Notes: generated by a model not told the origin, from the letters alone. A stretch of 25,164 bases of DNA from CAISOG01 sp044375625 (GCA_044375625.1 JBILMH010000026.1:1-25164); one strand, 5' to 3'. Positions 16,070 to 24,300 are shown, counted from the first letter of the stretch. Made by a program: numbers and translations.

Positions 16070-17191
16070 TTAAGTCTCGCGCTCCCGCGCTGATAATGGA
16101 GGGTTGTGGGGCTGATTGGGGTTGGTATGGGGTTGTTTGGCTTTGTTGGTCTTATCAAACTGCTTGGGCGCGGGCAGTTTGGGTTTACCAGCGGGCAGGC
16201 CGCGCAGCGTTACCCGATCGGGCAGCCGCAAATCAACCGTGGTGATAGGGGGGCTAAGGCGGCTAAGCTGGGCGGGACTATCCTGCCCCCGTTTGTCCAG
16301 CGATACGAATTTGGCCAGGGCGGCGGTGGGATCCAGCTCTGGCAATTTGATGGTCACCCCGTTGTCCAGCTGCAAATCCCAACGGCGGTTGCCAACCCAG
16401 CTGGCGGTTTTCATCCGTTCCCGCAGCATCGGCTGGCTGGCCAACAGGTGATCCAGCTGTGACCATTGTTTCGATGCGCCATTGCCCACCAACAGGATAA
16501 ATTGTTGAAAGGCGGGGGTTAGGGGGGCGTTTAGCACCATCCCCTCAGCGTTCATCAGCTTAACCCGCCCCTGCTGCTGCAACAGGGCGACCGGCTGCCA
16601 TTCCTGAATATCCACAACAACCTGTTGCCGAACCCAGTCGCGCCGCAAATGCACCTGGCGCACCCAGGGCAGTTGTTTGATTTTGTTGGCGGCCAGTTGC
16701 AAATTGATCCGCCCCATCGCATCGCCCTTTTCAAAGGGCAGGTTGGCAACCACCTCCGCCTGACCCAAATAGTGCGTGCCCGTAACCACAATATCCTGCA
16801 CAGGAAAATGGGGCTTCTCTGTCGATGGCATGATTGCCAGAGAGGGGGGTAGAGGGTTTGCATGCGGACTTGATGGCGGGGGATTGTCTGCCAAGGATTG
16901 CAAGGGGGGGGGCAGGGTGGCGGCCAAATCCCTAAGGTCGGCGGGATTGTTAGGAACAGGTGGTTCGGGATGACGCTGGCCAATCCACCAGCTGACCAAC
17001 CCGCCACAAATAACCAGGCCAATCACAAAATCGCGCAGCAATGTTAGCCAGCGGCGCCGCCCCCGCCCCTGCGTCTGCTGCCGCCCTGCTTGCCGCTTAT
17101 CCAGGCCGCGTCCCTGTTGCGTGCGCAGGCTTTCCCCCTTAGCGGGCAAGCTTTTGGCCGCTAATCTGTTTGGGCGTGATCGACCAGCCAT
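16070..17191 (-). CDS. ftsQ: Cell division protein FtsQ
   Basis: Bitopic inner-membrane divisome protein that links early and late division proteins. The 373-residue product has a basic cytoplasmic tail (1-48), one transmembrane helix (about 51-70), a Pro-rich spacer, a POTRA domain (FPVQDIVVTGTHYLGQAEVVANLPFEKG onward) and the FtsQ beta domain ending near TTVDLRLPDRVTLRGLP. A Lys/Pro/Asn-rich tail of about 37 residues follows. ATG 17191 has AGGA nine bases upstream and lies inside the end of ddl (31-bp overlap), indicating coupling. The order ddl-ftsQ is that of the division and cell wall cluster, but ftsA and ftsZ do not follow. A run of nine G (C in the coding strand, 16904-16912) encodes LPPPLQ. 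Confidence 0.9.
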   Translation of the reverse strand: MAGRSRPNRLAAKSLPAKGESLRTQQGRGLDKRQAGRQQTQGRGRRRWLTLLRDFVIGLVICGGLVSWWIGQRHPEPPVPNNPADLRDLAATLPPPLQSLADNPPPSSPHANPLPPSLAIMPSTEKPHFPVQDIVVTGTHYLGQAEVVANLPFEKGDAMGRINLQLAANKIKQLPWVRQVHLRRDWVRQQVVVDIQEWQPVALLQQQGRVKLMNAEGMVLNAPLTPAFQQFILLVGNGASKQWSQLDHLLASQPMLRERMKTASWVGNRRWDLQLDNGVTIKLPELDPTAALAKFVSLDKRGQDSPAQLSRLSPPITTVDLRLPDRVTLRGLPAGKPKLPAPKQFDKTNKAKQPHTNPNQPHNPPLSARERET

Positions 17192-18135
17192 TGCATCAAA
17201 TCCTGAAAGCTTACACCGCGATAGGCGGCAATTTCTGGTACCAACGATAGGGGGGTCATGCCCGGCTGGCTGTTCAGCTCTAACAGCACCAGGCGGCCAG
17301 CTTCCCCCCCCCCGTCATCACAGCCAGTATCGTCATAGCGAAAATCGCTGCGGCTGATACCACGGCAACCCAGGGTGCGGTGGGCGGCCAGGGCGGCGGC
17401 CATCGCCTGTTCAGCGACAACGGGTGGGATGGGGGCTGGCATAAAATGGTCGGATACACCCGCGGTGTATTTGGCGTTGTAGTCGTAAAAGACGTTTTTC
17501 GGCCTCAGCTCGATCACGCCCAACGCCTGATCCCCCATTACCGCTACCGACAGCTCACGCCCAGGCACATAGATTTCGGCCATGATGGGGGCATCGGGCG
17601 GCCAATCCGCGCCCATCAGCTCCACCAGATTCTGGTTGTCGCCAACCTTAACGATATGCACCCCCACGCTGGATCCCTCATTGGTGGGTTTCAGCACAAA
17701 GGGGCGGGGCAGGGGATCGCCAGCGGCCAGATCCTGAAGCGTCACCACCCTGTTGTCGACGCATGGCAACCCCGCCGCGCGAAACATGTCAATCGCGCTG
17801 GGTTTGTCCATCGCCAATGCCGAGGCCAACACGCCCGAATGGGTGTAGGGGATGTTTAGCATGTTCAGCAGCCCCTGCACACAACCATCCTCCCCAAATC
17901 GACCGTGCAGCGCGTTGAATACCAGGTCGGTCTTAAGGGCAGTCAGCTGGCCAACCAGGGCGCCTATGTCGCGGGTAACGTCAAGGCGCGTCACCCGATG
18001 CCCCAACGCCTCCAACGCCTCGGCGCATCCTGCCCCCGTCGTTAACGACACCTCCCGCTCCGCCGAAAAACCGCCGTAAAGCAGGGCGATGTTTTGGTTG
18101 GTGCGAACAGGTTGGGGGAGGGGGATTGAGCGCAT
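17161..18135 (-). CDS. ddl: D-alanine--D-alanine ligase
   Basis: ATP-grasp enzyme that makes the D-Ala-D-Ala dipeptide of peptidoglycan. From ATG 18135 the product is 324 residues. It shows ALLYGGFSAEREVSL (N-terminal catalytic Glu), ALHGRFGEDGCVQGLL, ALAMDKPSA, FVLKPTNEGSSVGVHIV, ELSVAVMGD, NVFYDYNAKYTAGVSDHF and LLELNSQPGMTPLSLVPEIA, where NSQPGMT replaces the commoner NTLPGMT. An upstream ATG at 18306 would add 57 residues lying mostly inside the preceding MFS gene and is rejected. A G10 run in the coding strand (17304-17313) encodes three glycines in an unusually long loop (CDDGGGEAG) just before the active-site ELN motif. The gene follows the MFS gene by 55 bp. Confidence 0.94.
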   Translation of the reverse strand: MRSIPLPQPVRTNQNIALLYGGFSAEREVSLTTGAGCAEALEALGHRVTRLDVTRDIGALVGQLTALKTDLVFNALHGRFGEDGCVQGLLNMLNIPYTHSGVLASALAMDKPSAIDMFRAAGLPCVDNRVVTLQDLAAGDPLPRPFVLKPTNEGSSVGVHIVKVGDNQNLVELMGADWPPDAPIMAEIYVPGRELSVAVMGDQALGVIELRPKNVFYDYNAKYTAGVSDHFMPAPIPPVVAEQAMAAALAAHRTLGCRGISRSDFRYDDTGCDDGGGEAGRLVLLELNSQPGMTPLSLVPEIAAYRGVSFQDLMQWLVDHAQTD

Positions 18136-18190
18136 GAAAAGCACAGAAAGGCATTGGAAAAGGTTGCCTAAGACTGCCAGGTTACGCCGC

Positions 18191-19372
18191 CTAGTGCAAG
18201 CGTCGCTGGCACCGCCAGCAATAGCCATAGCCTGCAATGGGAATCGCCGCCATCGCCAGCAGGGCGGGTAGGGTTTGATTGTCAAACAGCCATCCGATGC
18301 CCGCAATGGTCAACACCCCGCCCGACATCATGAACAGGCTGTATAGGGCTGAGGCGACGCCCGCGCAGTGGGGAAAGGGGCGCACCACCCCCGCCCCCGC
18401 GATAGGAAGCAAAAAGCCGTTGCCCGCCATGTAGCTACTACCCAACAGCACCATCAGCCAGGGGGTCAGGGTTTGTGACATATAGCCCACCACCAAAAGC
18501 CCAGTGGTCAGCACGATAATGGTCATACCAATGCGCAGCATCAGATAGGGTGGCTTGGTTTTGCCAAACTCCGACACCAAATTGCCGACAAAATAGCCCA
18601 GCGGCAGCAGCATGGCGTAATAGCCGTATTGGGAGGGCGGGATGGTGAATTGCTGTAGCCAAAAGGGCAGGTGGCTGCTAAAGGCCAGGGCGCCGCCGAT
18701 ACCCGCACTGCTAAGCAGGGCATAGCCGCGCGCCTGACGATGGCGGATGACACTGTTAATCAGCGACCATTGTTGGCGCCAACCCACCCGTTGCCGATGC
18801 TCCGCCGCCAAGGTTTCGGGCAGAAACAGCATAATCAGCACACTCAACGCAAACGCCAGGCCGGCATGCAGCCAGAAACAGCCTGGCCAGCCATACCAGG
18901 CCACAAACTTACCCCCCATCAGTGCGGCAACACTGGATCCGACCGCCGCCGTGATGCCGCCCAGTGCCATATAGCGGGTAAGGGCGGGGCCATCGTAAAC
19001 ATCGCGGCCAATCGCCCGACTGATACCAACGCAGGCGCCGCCGAGCCCTTGGAAAAAACGGCACAGCACGAGCCATTCGGCACTGGTGGCCGTCATAGCC
19101 AACAGGGAAAACAGCAGGAAAATGCCAAAGCCAACCAACAGCGGTATTTTGCGCCCCCAACGGTCGGCGGCCATTCCATAGAACAGGGGGCCAATGCCAA
19201 AACCCAATAGTGAGCTGGCCAACCCCGCCTGCGCCTGGGTGGTGGTAATCTGAAAAAATGCGGCAATGGCCGGCATGGCAGGGATAAAGGAATCGTTGCT
19301 GAAAATCCCAATCATGCCGATACAGACCGCCAACAACACAATCGGTGCGGGCAGGGGGGGATGGTTGGGCAT
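18191..19372 (-). CDS. MFS transporter, Bcr/CflA-type drug exporter
   Basis: A 393-residue major facilitator with about twelve hydrophobic segments. Motif A appears as YGMAADRWGRKIPLLVG between helices 2 and 3, motif B as RFFQGLGGA in helix 4, and ISRAIGRDVYDG followed by FLPETL matches the Bcr/CflA branch (12-TM proton antiporters such as the bicyclomycin exporter). The actual substrate cannot be inferred. ATG 19372 is preceded on the minus strand by AAGGCG at a suitable distance. Placed before ddl-ftsQ on the same strand with a 55-bp gap, it may share their transcript; such a neighbour is unusual for these genes. Confidence 0.88.
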   Translation of the reverse strand: MPNHPPLPAPIVLLAVCIGMIGIFSNDSFIPAMPAIAAFFQITTTQAQAGLASSLLGFGIGPLFYGMAADRWGRKIPLLVGFGIFLLFSLLAMTATSAEWLVLCRFFQGLGGACVGISRAIGRDVYDGPALTRYMALGGITAAVGSSVAALMGGKFVAWYGWPGCFWLHAGLAFALSVLIMLFLPETLAAEHRQRVGWRQQWSLINSVIRHRQARGYALLSSAGIGGALAFSSHLPFWLQQFTIPPSQYGYYAMLLPLGYFVGNLVSEFGKTKPPYLMLRIGMTIIVLTTGLLVVGYMSQTLTPWLMVLLGSSYMAGNGFLLPIAGAGVVRPFPHCAGVASALYSLFMMSGGVLTIAGIGWLFDNQTLPALLAMAAIPIAGYGYCWRCQRRLH

Positions 19373-19471
19373 GCGGCGCCTTAGGATAAGGTTTTGGATT
19401 GGGATTTGACTGCGTTTGACTGGGGCGGCCAGAAGGGTTTAGCGGGTCAGCTGGGCACCTTAAGACAGGCT

Positions 19472-19494
19472 AGCAGGCAGGTTATTTGCCTGCT
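19472..19494 (-). terminator. Hairpin after sdhB, possible terminator
   Basis: AGCAGGCA (19472-19479) and TGCCTGCT (19487-19494) form a perfect 8-bp stem with a 7-nt loop, 39 bases beyond the sdhB stop on the minus strand. No U tract follows, so it could instead be a processing or stability element at the 3' end of the sdh message. Confidence 0.4.
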
Positions 19495-19532
19495 CGAAGC
19501 ACTCACCAAAGTTGGCGGAGCCAATCGCCCCA

Positions 19533-20321
19533 TTACCCATGTTTGCGGCTGACGATCATCTGCTTAATCTGCCCAATCGCCTTGGCGGGGTTTAGACCCT
19601 TGGGGCAGGTTTTGGTGCAGTTCATGATGGTGTGGCAACGGTACAGCTTAAAGGGATCTTCCAACTCATCCAACCGTTCGCCGGTGGCCTCATCACGGCT
19701 GTCGGCCAACCACCGATATGCCTGCAACAGCACGGCTGGGCCCAAATATTTGTCGCCATTCCACCAATAGCTGGGACAGGATGTGGTGCAGCAAAAGCAC
19801 AGAACGCATTCCCACAGCCCATCCAGCTCCGCCCGCTGCTCATGGCTTTGCAGCCGTTCTTTGCCCGCGGGGGCAGGGGTGCGGCTTTGCAGCCAGGGCT
19901 TGATGGAGGCATATTGTTTGTAAGCCACGGTCAGGTCGGGCACCAAATCCTTAACCACCGGCATGTGGGGCAGGGGGAAGACCTTAACATCGCCCTTAAC
20001 CTCATCAATCGCCTTGGTACAGGCCAGGGTGTTGGTGCCATCAATGTTCATGGCGCAACTGCCACAAACCCCCTCCCGACAACTGCGACGAAAGGTCAGG
20101 GTGGTATCAATCTCCCCCTTGATTTTGATTAGGCCGTCCAGCACCATGGGGCCGCAGCTGTCCAAATCGACCTCATAGGTGTCAATTTTTGGCGTAACCT
20201 CAGGCGTGTCAGGGTTCCAGCGATAGACCTGAAACTTTTTAATCCGCTTTGCCCCCGCGGGCGCAGCAAAAAGCTTGCCCTTCGTGACTTTGGAATTGGC
20301 GGGTAGGGAGAATTGTACCAT
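19533..20321 (-). CDS. sdhB: Succinate dehydrogenase iron-sulfur subunit
   Basis: Carries electrons from SdhA to ubiquinone in complex II. The 262-residue protein binds [2Fe-2S] through SCREGVCGSC (Cys81, 86, 89) and Cys101, and [4Fe-4S] and [3Fe-4S] through CVLCFCCTTSCPSYWW and CHTIMNCTKTCPKGLNPAKAI. An N-terminal extension of about 28 residues precedes the conserved FQVYRWNP start, as in many alphaproteobacteria. AGGA lies seven bases before the ATG. Last gene of sdhCDAB, 15 bp after sdhA. Confidence 0.98.
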   Translation of the reverse strand: MVQFSLPANSKVTKGKLFAAPAGAKRIKKFQVYRWNPDTPEVTPKIDTYEVDLDSCGPMVLDGLIKIKGEIDTTLTFRRSCREGVCGSCAMNIDGTNTLACTKAIDEVKGDVKVFPLPHMPVVKDLVPDLTVAYKQYASIKPWLQSRTPAPAGKERLQSHEQRAELDGLWECVLCFCCTTSCPSYWWNGDKYLGPAVLLQAYRWLADSRDEATGERLDELEDPFKLYRCHTIMNCTKTCPKGLNPAKAIGQIKQMIVSRKHG

Positions 20322-20336
20322 GGCGATTCCTATTGC

Positions 20337-22127
20337 TTAATAGACCCGCTTTTGCGGCGGGAAGGGCGAAACATCGTTGGACAGGGTGTAGTAATGGACG
20401 GGGCGATAGGCGATGGTGGCCTTACCCGCGTCATCAACATAGGCTAGGCTATGTTTCATCCAATTTTGGTCGTCGCGTTCGGGGAAATCGTCGCGGGCAT
20501 GGGCGCCACGGCTTTCTGGCCGTTCGGCGGCGGAATGCATGGTGGCGACAGCCTGCCCCATCAGGTTTCGCAGCTCTAGGTAGTCAACCAAATCGGTGTT
20601 CCAAATCAGGGATTGGTCGCTAAGGCCGATGTCTTTTGCCTTAGCATAAACCTGTTCCAGCTTGGCCTTCCCCTCCTTAAGGGTGGCATCATCGCGGAAC
20701 ACGGCGCAATTGCTTTGCATCGCCTTTTGCATATCCACCCGCACCTCACCAACCTTGCCATCGCCCTTGGCGGCGCGCAGTTGGTCAAAGGTGCCAATCG
20801 CCTTATCGGTGATTTCCTTGGAAAGGCTTGGCAGGCGGCCATTCGGCTTAATGGTTTCGGCGGCACGCAGCGCGGCTGAACGGCCAAACACCACCAGGTC
20901 AAGAAGGGAGTTGCAGCCCAAACGGTTGGCACCATGCACCGAAACACAGGCGGCCTCACCAATTGCCATCAGGCCAGGAACGATCGCATCGGGGTTGTCC
21001 TTAGTCGGGCGGATAACCTCGGCATGATAGTTGGTCGGAATACCGCCCATGTTGTAATGCACGGTTGGGCAGACCGGAATCGGCTCCTTCGTCGTGTCCA
21101 CGCCCGCAAAAATGCGCGCCGTTTCCGAAATGCCAGGCAGGCGTTCGCGGATAATTTCCGCGGGCAGATGTTCGATATGCAACAGCATGTAGTCCTTCTC
21201 CGGCCCCACGCCCCTACCCGCCCGCACCTCCATCGCCATGGCGCGGCTGACCACGTCACGGCTGGCCAAGTCCTTAGCCTTGGGGGCGTAGCGCTCCATA
21301 AACCGCTCCCCCTCAGAGTTGGTGAGGTAGCCGCCCTCACCCCGCACGCCTTCGGAGATTAGGCAGCCTGCGCCATAAACCCCGGTTGGGTGAAACTGCA
21401 CAAATTCCATATCCTGCAGGGGAATACCCGCCCGCAAGGCCATCGCACTGCCATCCCCCGTGCAGGTATAGGCGGAGGTGCAGGTGTAATAGACGCGGCC
21501 ATAACCGCCGGTTGCCAGTACCGTGGTTTGGGCGCGGAAGATGTGGATGCTGCCATCCTCCAGGCACCAGGCCACCACGCCGCGACAGGCGCCCTCCTCA
21601 TCCATCAACAGTTCCAGGGCGAAATATTCGATGAAAAAGTTGGTCTGATGCTTCAGGCTTTGTTGGTACAGGGTGTGCAGAATCGCATGCCCCGTGCGGT
21701 CGGCCGCGGCGCAGGCGCGTCGCACCATCCGATCTCCATAGTCGCCCGTATGGCCGCCAAAGGGACGCTGATAGATGCGGCCATCCTCCGTCCGAGAAAA
21801 GGGAACACCAAAATTTTCCAGCTCAATCACCGCGGCGGCGGCGTTGCGCACCATATACTCAATCGCGTCCTGATCCCCCAACCAGTCCGACCCCTTAACC
21901 GTGTCGTACATGTGGAAACGCCAATCATCCTGATCCATATTGCTTAGTGAGGCGGCGATGCCCCCCTGCGCGGCGACGGTATGGCTGCGGGTTGGAAAAA
22001 CCTTGCTGACACAGGCGGTTTTCAACCCAGCCGCCGACATGCCCAGGGCTGCCCGCAACCCCGCGCCACCAGCGCCCACGATGACCACGTCATAGTCATG
22101 TTCAACAATTTTATAGGCAGCAACCAT
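20337..22127 (-). CDS. sdhA: Succinate dehydrogenase flavoprotein subunit
   Basis: Catalytic subunit of complex II, oxidising succinate to fumarate. The 596-residue protein has the FAD dinucleotide motif VVIVGAGGAGLRAA (15-28), the covalent-FAD histidine in RSHTVAAQGG (His49), FVQFHPTGVYG, SEGVRGEGGYL with the catalytic region, and HYNMGGIPTNYHAEV and GANRLGCNSLLDLVVFGR near the substrate site. Length and order fit the bacterial family. The 59-bp gap from sdhD contains several T5 runs on the coding strand and a purine-rich AAGGGG/AGGG just before the ATG. Confidence 0.98.
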   Translation of the reverse strand: MVAAYKIVEHDYDVVIVGAGGAGLRAALGMSAAGLKTACVSKVFPTRSHTVAAQGGIAASLSNMDQDDWRFHMYDTVKGSDWLGDQDAIEYMVRNAAAAVIELENFGVPFSRTEDGRIYQRPFGGHTGDYGDRMVRRACAAADRTGHAILHTLYQQSLKHQTNFFIEYFALELLMDEEGACRGVVAWCLEDGSIHIFRAQTTVLATGGYGRVYYTCTSAYTCTGDGSAMALRAGIPLQDMEFVQFHPTGVYGAGCLISEGVRGEGGYLTNSEGERFMERYAPKAKDLASRDVVSRAMAMEVRAGRGVGPEKDYMLLHIEHLPAEIIRERLPGISETARIFAGVDTTKEPIPVCPTVHYNMGGIPTNYHAEVIRPTKDNPDAIVPGLMAIGEAACVSVHGANRLGCNSLLDLVVFGRSAALRAAETIKPNGRLPSLSKEITDKAIGTFDQLRAAKGDGKVGEVRVDMQKAMQSNCAVFRDDATLKEGKAKLEQVYAKAKDIGLSDQSLIWNTDLVDYLELRNLMGQAVATMHSAAERPESRGAHARDDFPERDDQNWMKHSLAYVDDAGKATIAYRPVHYYTLSNDVSPFPPQKRVY

Positions 22128-22186
22128 AACCCTAATCCCCTTAAAAACCTTTAGGAAAAACCCTCAAGAAAAAATCGACACCCATC

Positions 22187-22555
22187 CTATTTCAGCGCAA
22201 CAAAAATCACCGAAAAAATGGATCCAACCGCTAACAACAACGTCAAACCCTGCACCATCAACAACACCGCCCAACGGATGCAGGCGCGATGAATGTAATC
22301 CTCAATAATGGTTTGCAGGCCAAGCGCGCTGTGATAAAAGCTGGCCGCGAAAAACAGAATCAGGCCAACCGCGTTGATGGGGTTTTTCAGCCAATAGACA
22401 TAATTGCCGAAGGGCGTGAAAATCAACCCCAGCAGGTTGGCCACCAGCCAAAGACTAAGGACAATCAGCGCCAGGGCGGAAACACGCTGCGCCAACCAAT
22501 GATGGCTGCCCGATTTGGCGGAACCAAGATCGCGGGGACTACTGGACATTGGCAT
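22187..22555 (-). CDS. sdhD: Succinate dehydrogenase membrane anchor subunit SdhD
   Basis: A 122-residue protein with three transmembrane helices. HSALGLQTIIEDYIH matches the conserved HxxxGxxxIxEDYxH segment that supplies a haem/quinone-site residue. I chose ATG 22555, which has AGGAG ten bases upstream within the end of sdhC and gives a 17-bp overlap; ATG 22549 is a close alternative. The ATG at 22612 would put 19 residues of antisense-like sequence ahead of the hydrophilic start. Confidence 0.92.
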   Translation of the reverse strand: MPMSSSPRDLGSAKSGSHHWLAQRVSALALIVLSLWLVANLLGLIFTPFGNYVYWLKNPINAVGLILFFAASFYHSALGLQTIIEDYIHRACIRWAVLLMVQGLTLLLAVGSIFSVIFVALK

Positions 22556-22952
22556 TGCTAAGCAGCTCCTGCACAATTGATGAACGTTGAATAACATAGA
22601 CCCAGGTGACAACAGTCATGGTCAAGCTGGCCAATACCACCGCCCAGCCCGAAGTGGTAACGGTGGACAGCTCAAAACCTTTGCCCATATCCCAGAACAA
22701 ATGCCGAATACCGTTGCACAGGTGGTAATAAAACGCCCATGACCAGCCCATCAGCAATATATAGCCATACCAAGTGCCCATCTGCCCACGCACCAGGTCA
22801 AAGCTTTGTTGCCCGAACGCCGCCGAAATAATCAGGCCAGCCAACAGCAGCAGGCCGACTGACAACGCAAAGCCAGTAATGCGGTGCAGGATCGACAGCA
22901 CCGAGGTTATCTGCGGGCGATAGATTTGCAAATGGGGGGAAAGGGGACGCAT
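22539..22952 (-). CDS. sdhC: Succinate dehydrogenase cytochrome b556 subunit SdhC
   Basis: A 137-residue haem-binding membrane anchor. The RPLSPHLQIYRPQITSVLSILHRITG block is the family signature and includes quinone-site residues, and HLCNGIRHLFWDMG carries the haem b histidine. Three helices are visible. AGGAG lies six bases before ATG 22952. It is the first gene of the sdhCDAB operon, directly behind the promoter at 22994-23021. Confidence 0.96.
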   Translation of the reverse strand: MRPLSPHLQIYRPQITSVLSILHRITGFALSVGLLLLAGLIISAAFGQQSFDLVRGQMGTWYGYILLMGWSWAFYYHLCNGIRHLFWDMGKGFELSTVTTSGWAVVLASLTMTVVTWVYVIQRSSIVQELLSNANVQ

Positions 22953-22993
22953 GGTGTGCTCCTGCCGCTAAGCATAGCTTTAAGAATGCGGCG

Positions 22994-23021
22994 ATAATAA
23001 CCCGTTGGATGAGTAAATCAA
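22994..23021 (-). promoter_or_regulatory. Putative sigma-70-type promoter of sdhCDAB
   Basis: On the minus strand TTGATT (23016-23021) and TATTAT (22994-22999) are spaced by 16 bp in the 131-bp gap between the CitE-like gene and sdhC. The start would lie near 22987, about 35 nt before the sdhC ATG. This suggests sdhCDAB can be expressed independently of the upstream lyase gene. Confidence 0.55.
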
Positions 23022-23083
23022 GCCCTGATTGCTGGCTGGTGATGTCGCAACCCCGCCAACTTCCTCCCTCTCGCAAACCAGCT

Positions 23084-23968
23084 CTAATGGCCGCCTTTGT
23101 GCAGCTTCTCAATCGCTTCGGCCAGTTCGACCAGGCGCCAGGCGCTTTCGACATGCAGATTTTCGATCATTTTGCCGTCAACCACCACCACCCCCTGACC
23201 TTTGTTGTTGGCATCGGCATGGGCGGCAATGATGCGGCGGGCATTGCTAATCGATTCGCTGCTGGGCGCAAAAATGCGGTTGGCGGTGTCAATGGTTTTG
23301 GGATGAATCAGGCTTTTGCCGTCAAACCCCAACTCCACCCCCTGCCAACAGGCGCGGGTAAAGCCATCATCGTCGGCTAAATCCTGATGCACGCCATCCA
23401 GGATCGACAGGCCATAGGCGCGCGCCGCCAGTACCGCCATCGACAGGCTGGTCAACAGAGCCAGGCGGTCTTTGGACGGTTGCGCCTGCAAATCCTTGCT
23501 TAAATCCGACGTGCCCATCACCATACAGCGCAGGCGGGGCGTTGCCTGAGCAATTTCGCGGACATTCAACACCCCCAGGGGCGTTTCAATCATCACCCAC
23601 AGCGCGGTTTCCTCACGCAGGCCAGAGGCCAACAAAATTTCTTCAACCCGCCGCACCATTTCCGCGCTTTGAATTTTGGGCAGCAGGATGGCATGCGCCC
23701 CACAGCTGGCCACCGCCACCAAATCCTGATAGCCCCAGGGGGTGTCCAGGCCGTTAACCCGCACCACCACCTCACGTTTGCCATAGTCGGCGGAGTTTGC
23801 CGCCGCAATCGCCTGCCGCCGCGCAACCTCCTTCATATCGGGGGCAATCGCATCCTCACAATCGAAAACAAAACCATCGGCGTTCAGGGTTTTGGCCTTT
23901 TCCAGCGCGCGTGGGTTCGAGGCGGGCATGTACAAAACACTGCGGCGGGGACGTATCGCAAAGGCCAT
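23084..23968 (-). CDS. HpcH/HpaI aldolase family protein, CitE/malyl-CoA-lyase-like
   Basis: A 294-residue TIM-barrel lyase of the CitE branch, acting on acyl-CoA esters such as malyl-, methylmalyl- or citramalyl-CoA. Motifs are RSVLYMPASNPRALEKA (9-25), FDCEDAIAPDMK, VVVRVNGLDTPWGYQDL with the CoA-contact Arg, ILLPKIQ, MIETPLGVLN with the Mg-ligand Glu, MGTSDLSKDL and ELGFDGKSLIHPKTIDTANRIFAPS. There is no citrate lyase alpha or gamma subunit nearby, so it is not part of true citrate lyase. Many alphaproteobacteria have such a gene ahead of sdhCDAB, which fits a role feeding or draining C4/C5 acyl-CoA next to the TCA cycle. The exact substrate is open; no ribosome site is obvious at ATG 23968. 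Confidence 0.88.
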   Translation of the reverse strand: MAFAIRPRRSVLYMPASNPRALEKAKTLNADGFVFDCEDAIAPDMKEVARRQAIAAANSADYGKREVVVRVNGLDTPWGYQDLVAVASCGAHAILLPKIQSAEMVRRVEEILLASGLREETALWVMIETPLGVLNVREIAQATPRLRCMVMGTSDLSKDLQAQPSKDRLALLTSLSMAVLAARAYGLSILDGVHQDLADDDGFTRACWQGVELGFDGKSLIHPKTIDTANRIFAPSSESISNARRIIAAHADANNKGQGVVVVDGKMIENLHVESAWRLVELAEAIEKLHKGGH

Positions 23969-24300
23969 GATGGTCGCAATCGTAAAATGGGGTTGGGGAA
24001 ATCGTTAGGATAAGATCAGACGGTGTGTAGCCTGGCCTGCGAAAGCCAAGAACCTGTTCTACCCTTTACCACATCCCTCCATCCCCTGCAAAGGGTGAAG
24101 ATGGGGGTATGTTGAGGGAGCACAGGTTAACCCGCTAGCTAGATAATCAGACGGAGGGAAAGTGGCATCAAAAAGATTTTACAAATCTTTTAACCTTTGT
24201 CATGCTAGCATCATATAAAATTGTTAGCATTTCACCATGTATAGCTGTTTTTTGCCGATTCTGGCTTTGTTGTAGGTCACCTTAGATTGGGTTTTCTGTC
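23969..24300. other. Divergent spacer with several inverted repeats
   Basis: These 332 bp separate the divergent CitE-like and pseudopilin-like genes; the right half is AT-richer than the rest of the window. Visible: AACCTGT (24051-24057) and ACAGGTT (24122-24128) enclosing CCCTTT and AAAGGG (24063-24068, 24090-24095), the palindromes GGTTAACC (24125-24132) and CTAGCTAG (24135-24142), the 9-bp inverted repeat at 24171-24191, and TGCTAGCA (24203-24210). A TATAAA at 24214-24219 could be a -10 for the plus-strand gene, but its -35 is poor. No RNA gene was recognised. Confidence 0.45.
24171..24191. repeat. Perfect 9-bp inverted repeat, possible operator
   Basis: AAAAGATTT (24171-24179) and AAATCTTTT (24183-24191) are exact inverted copies around TAC. 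It lies upstream of a TATAAA box and between divergent genes, a normal place for a regulator site, though a short AT hairpin of no function is possible. Confidence 0.45.

Noticed and set aside
22128..22186. Regulatory element in the sdhD-sdhA gap (regular T5 runs on the coding strand)
   Set aside because: No stem or known motif; may be chance composition of a short spacer.
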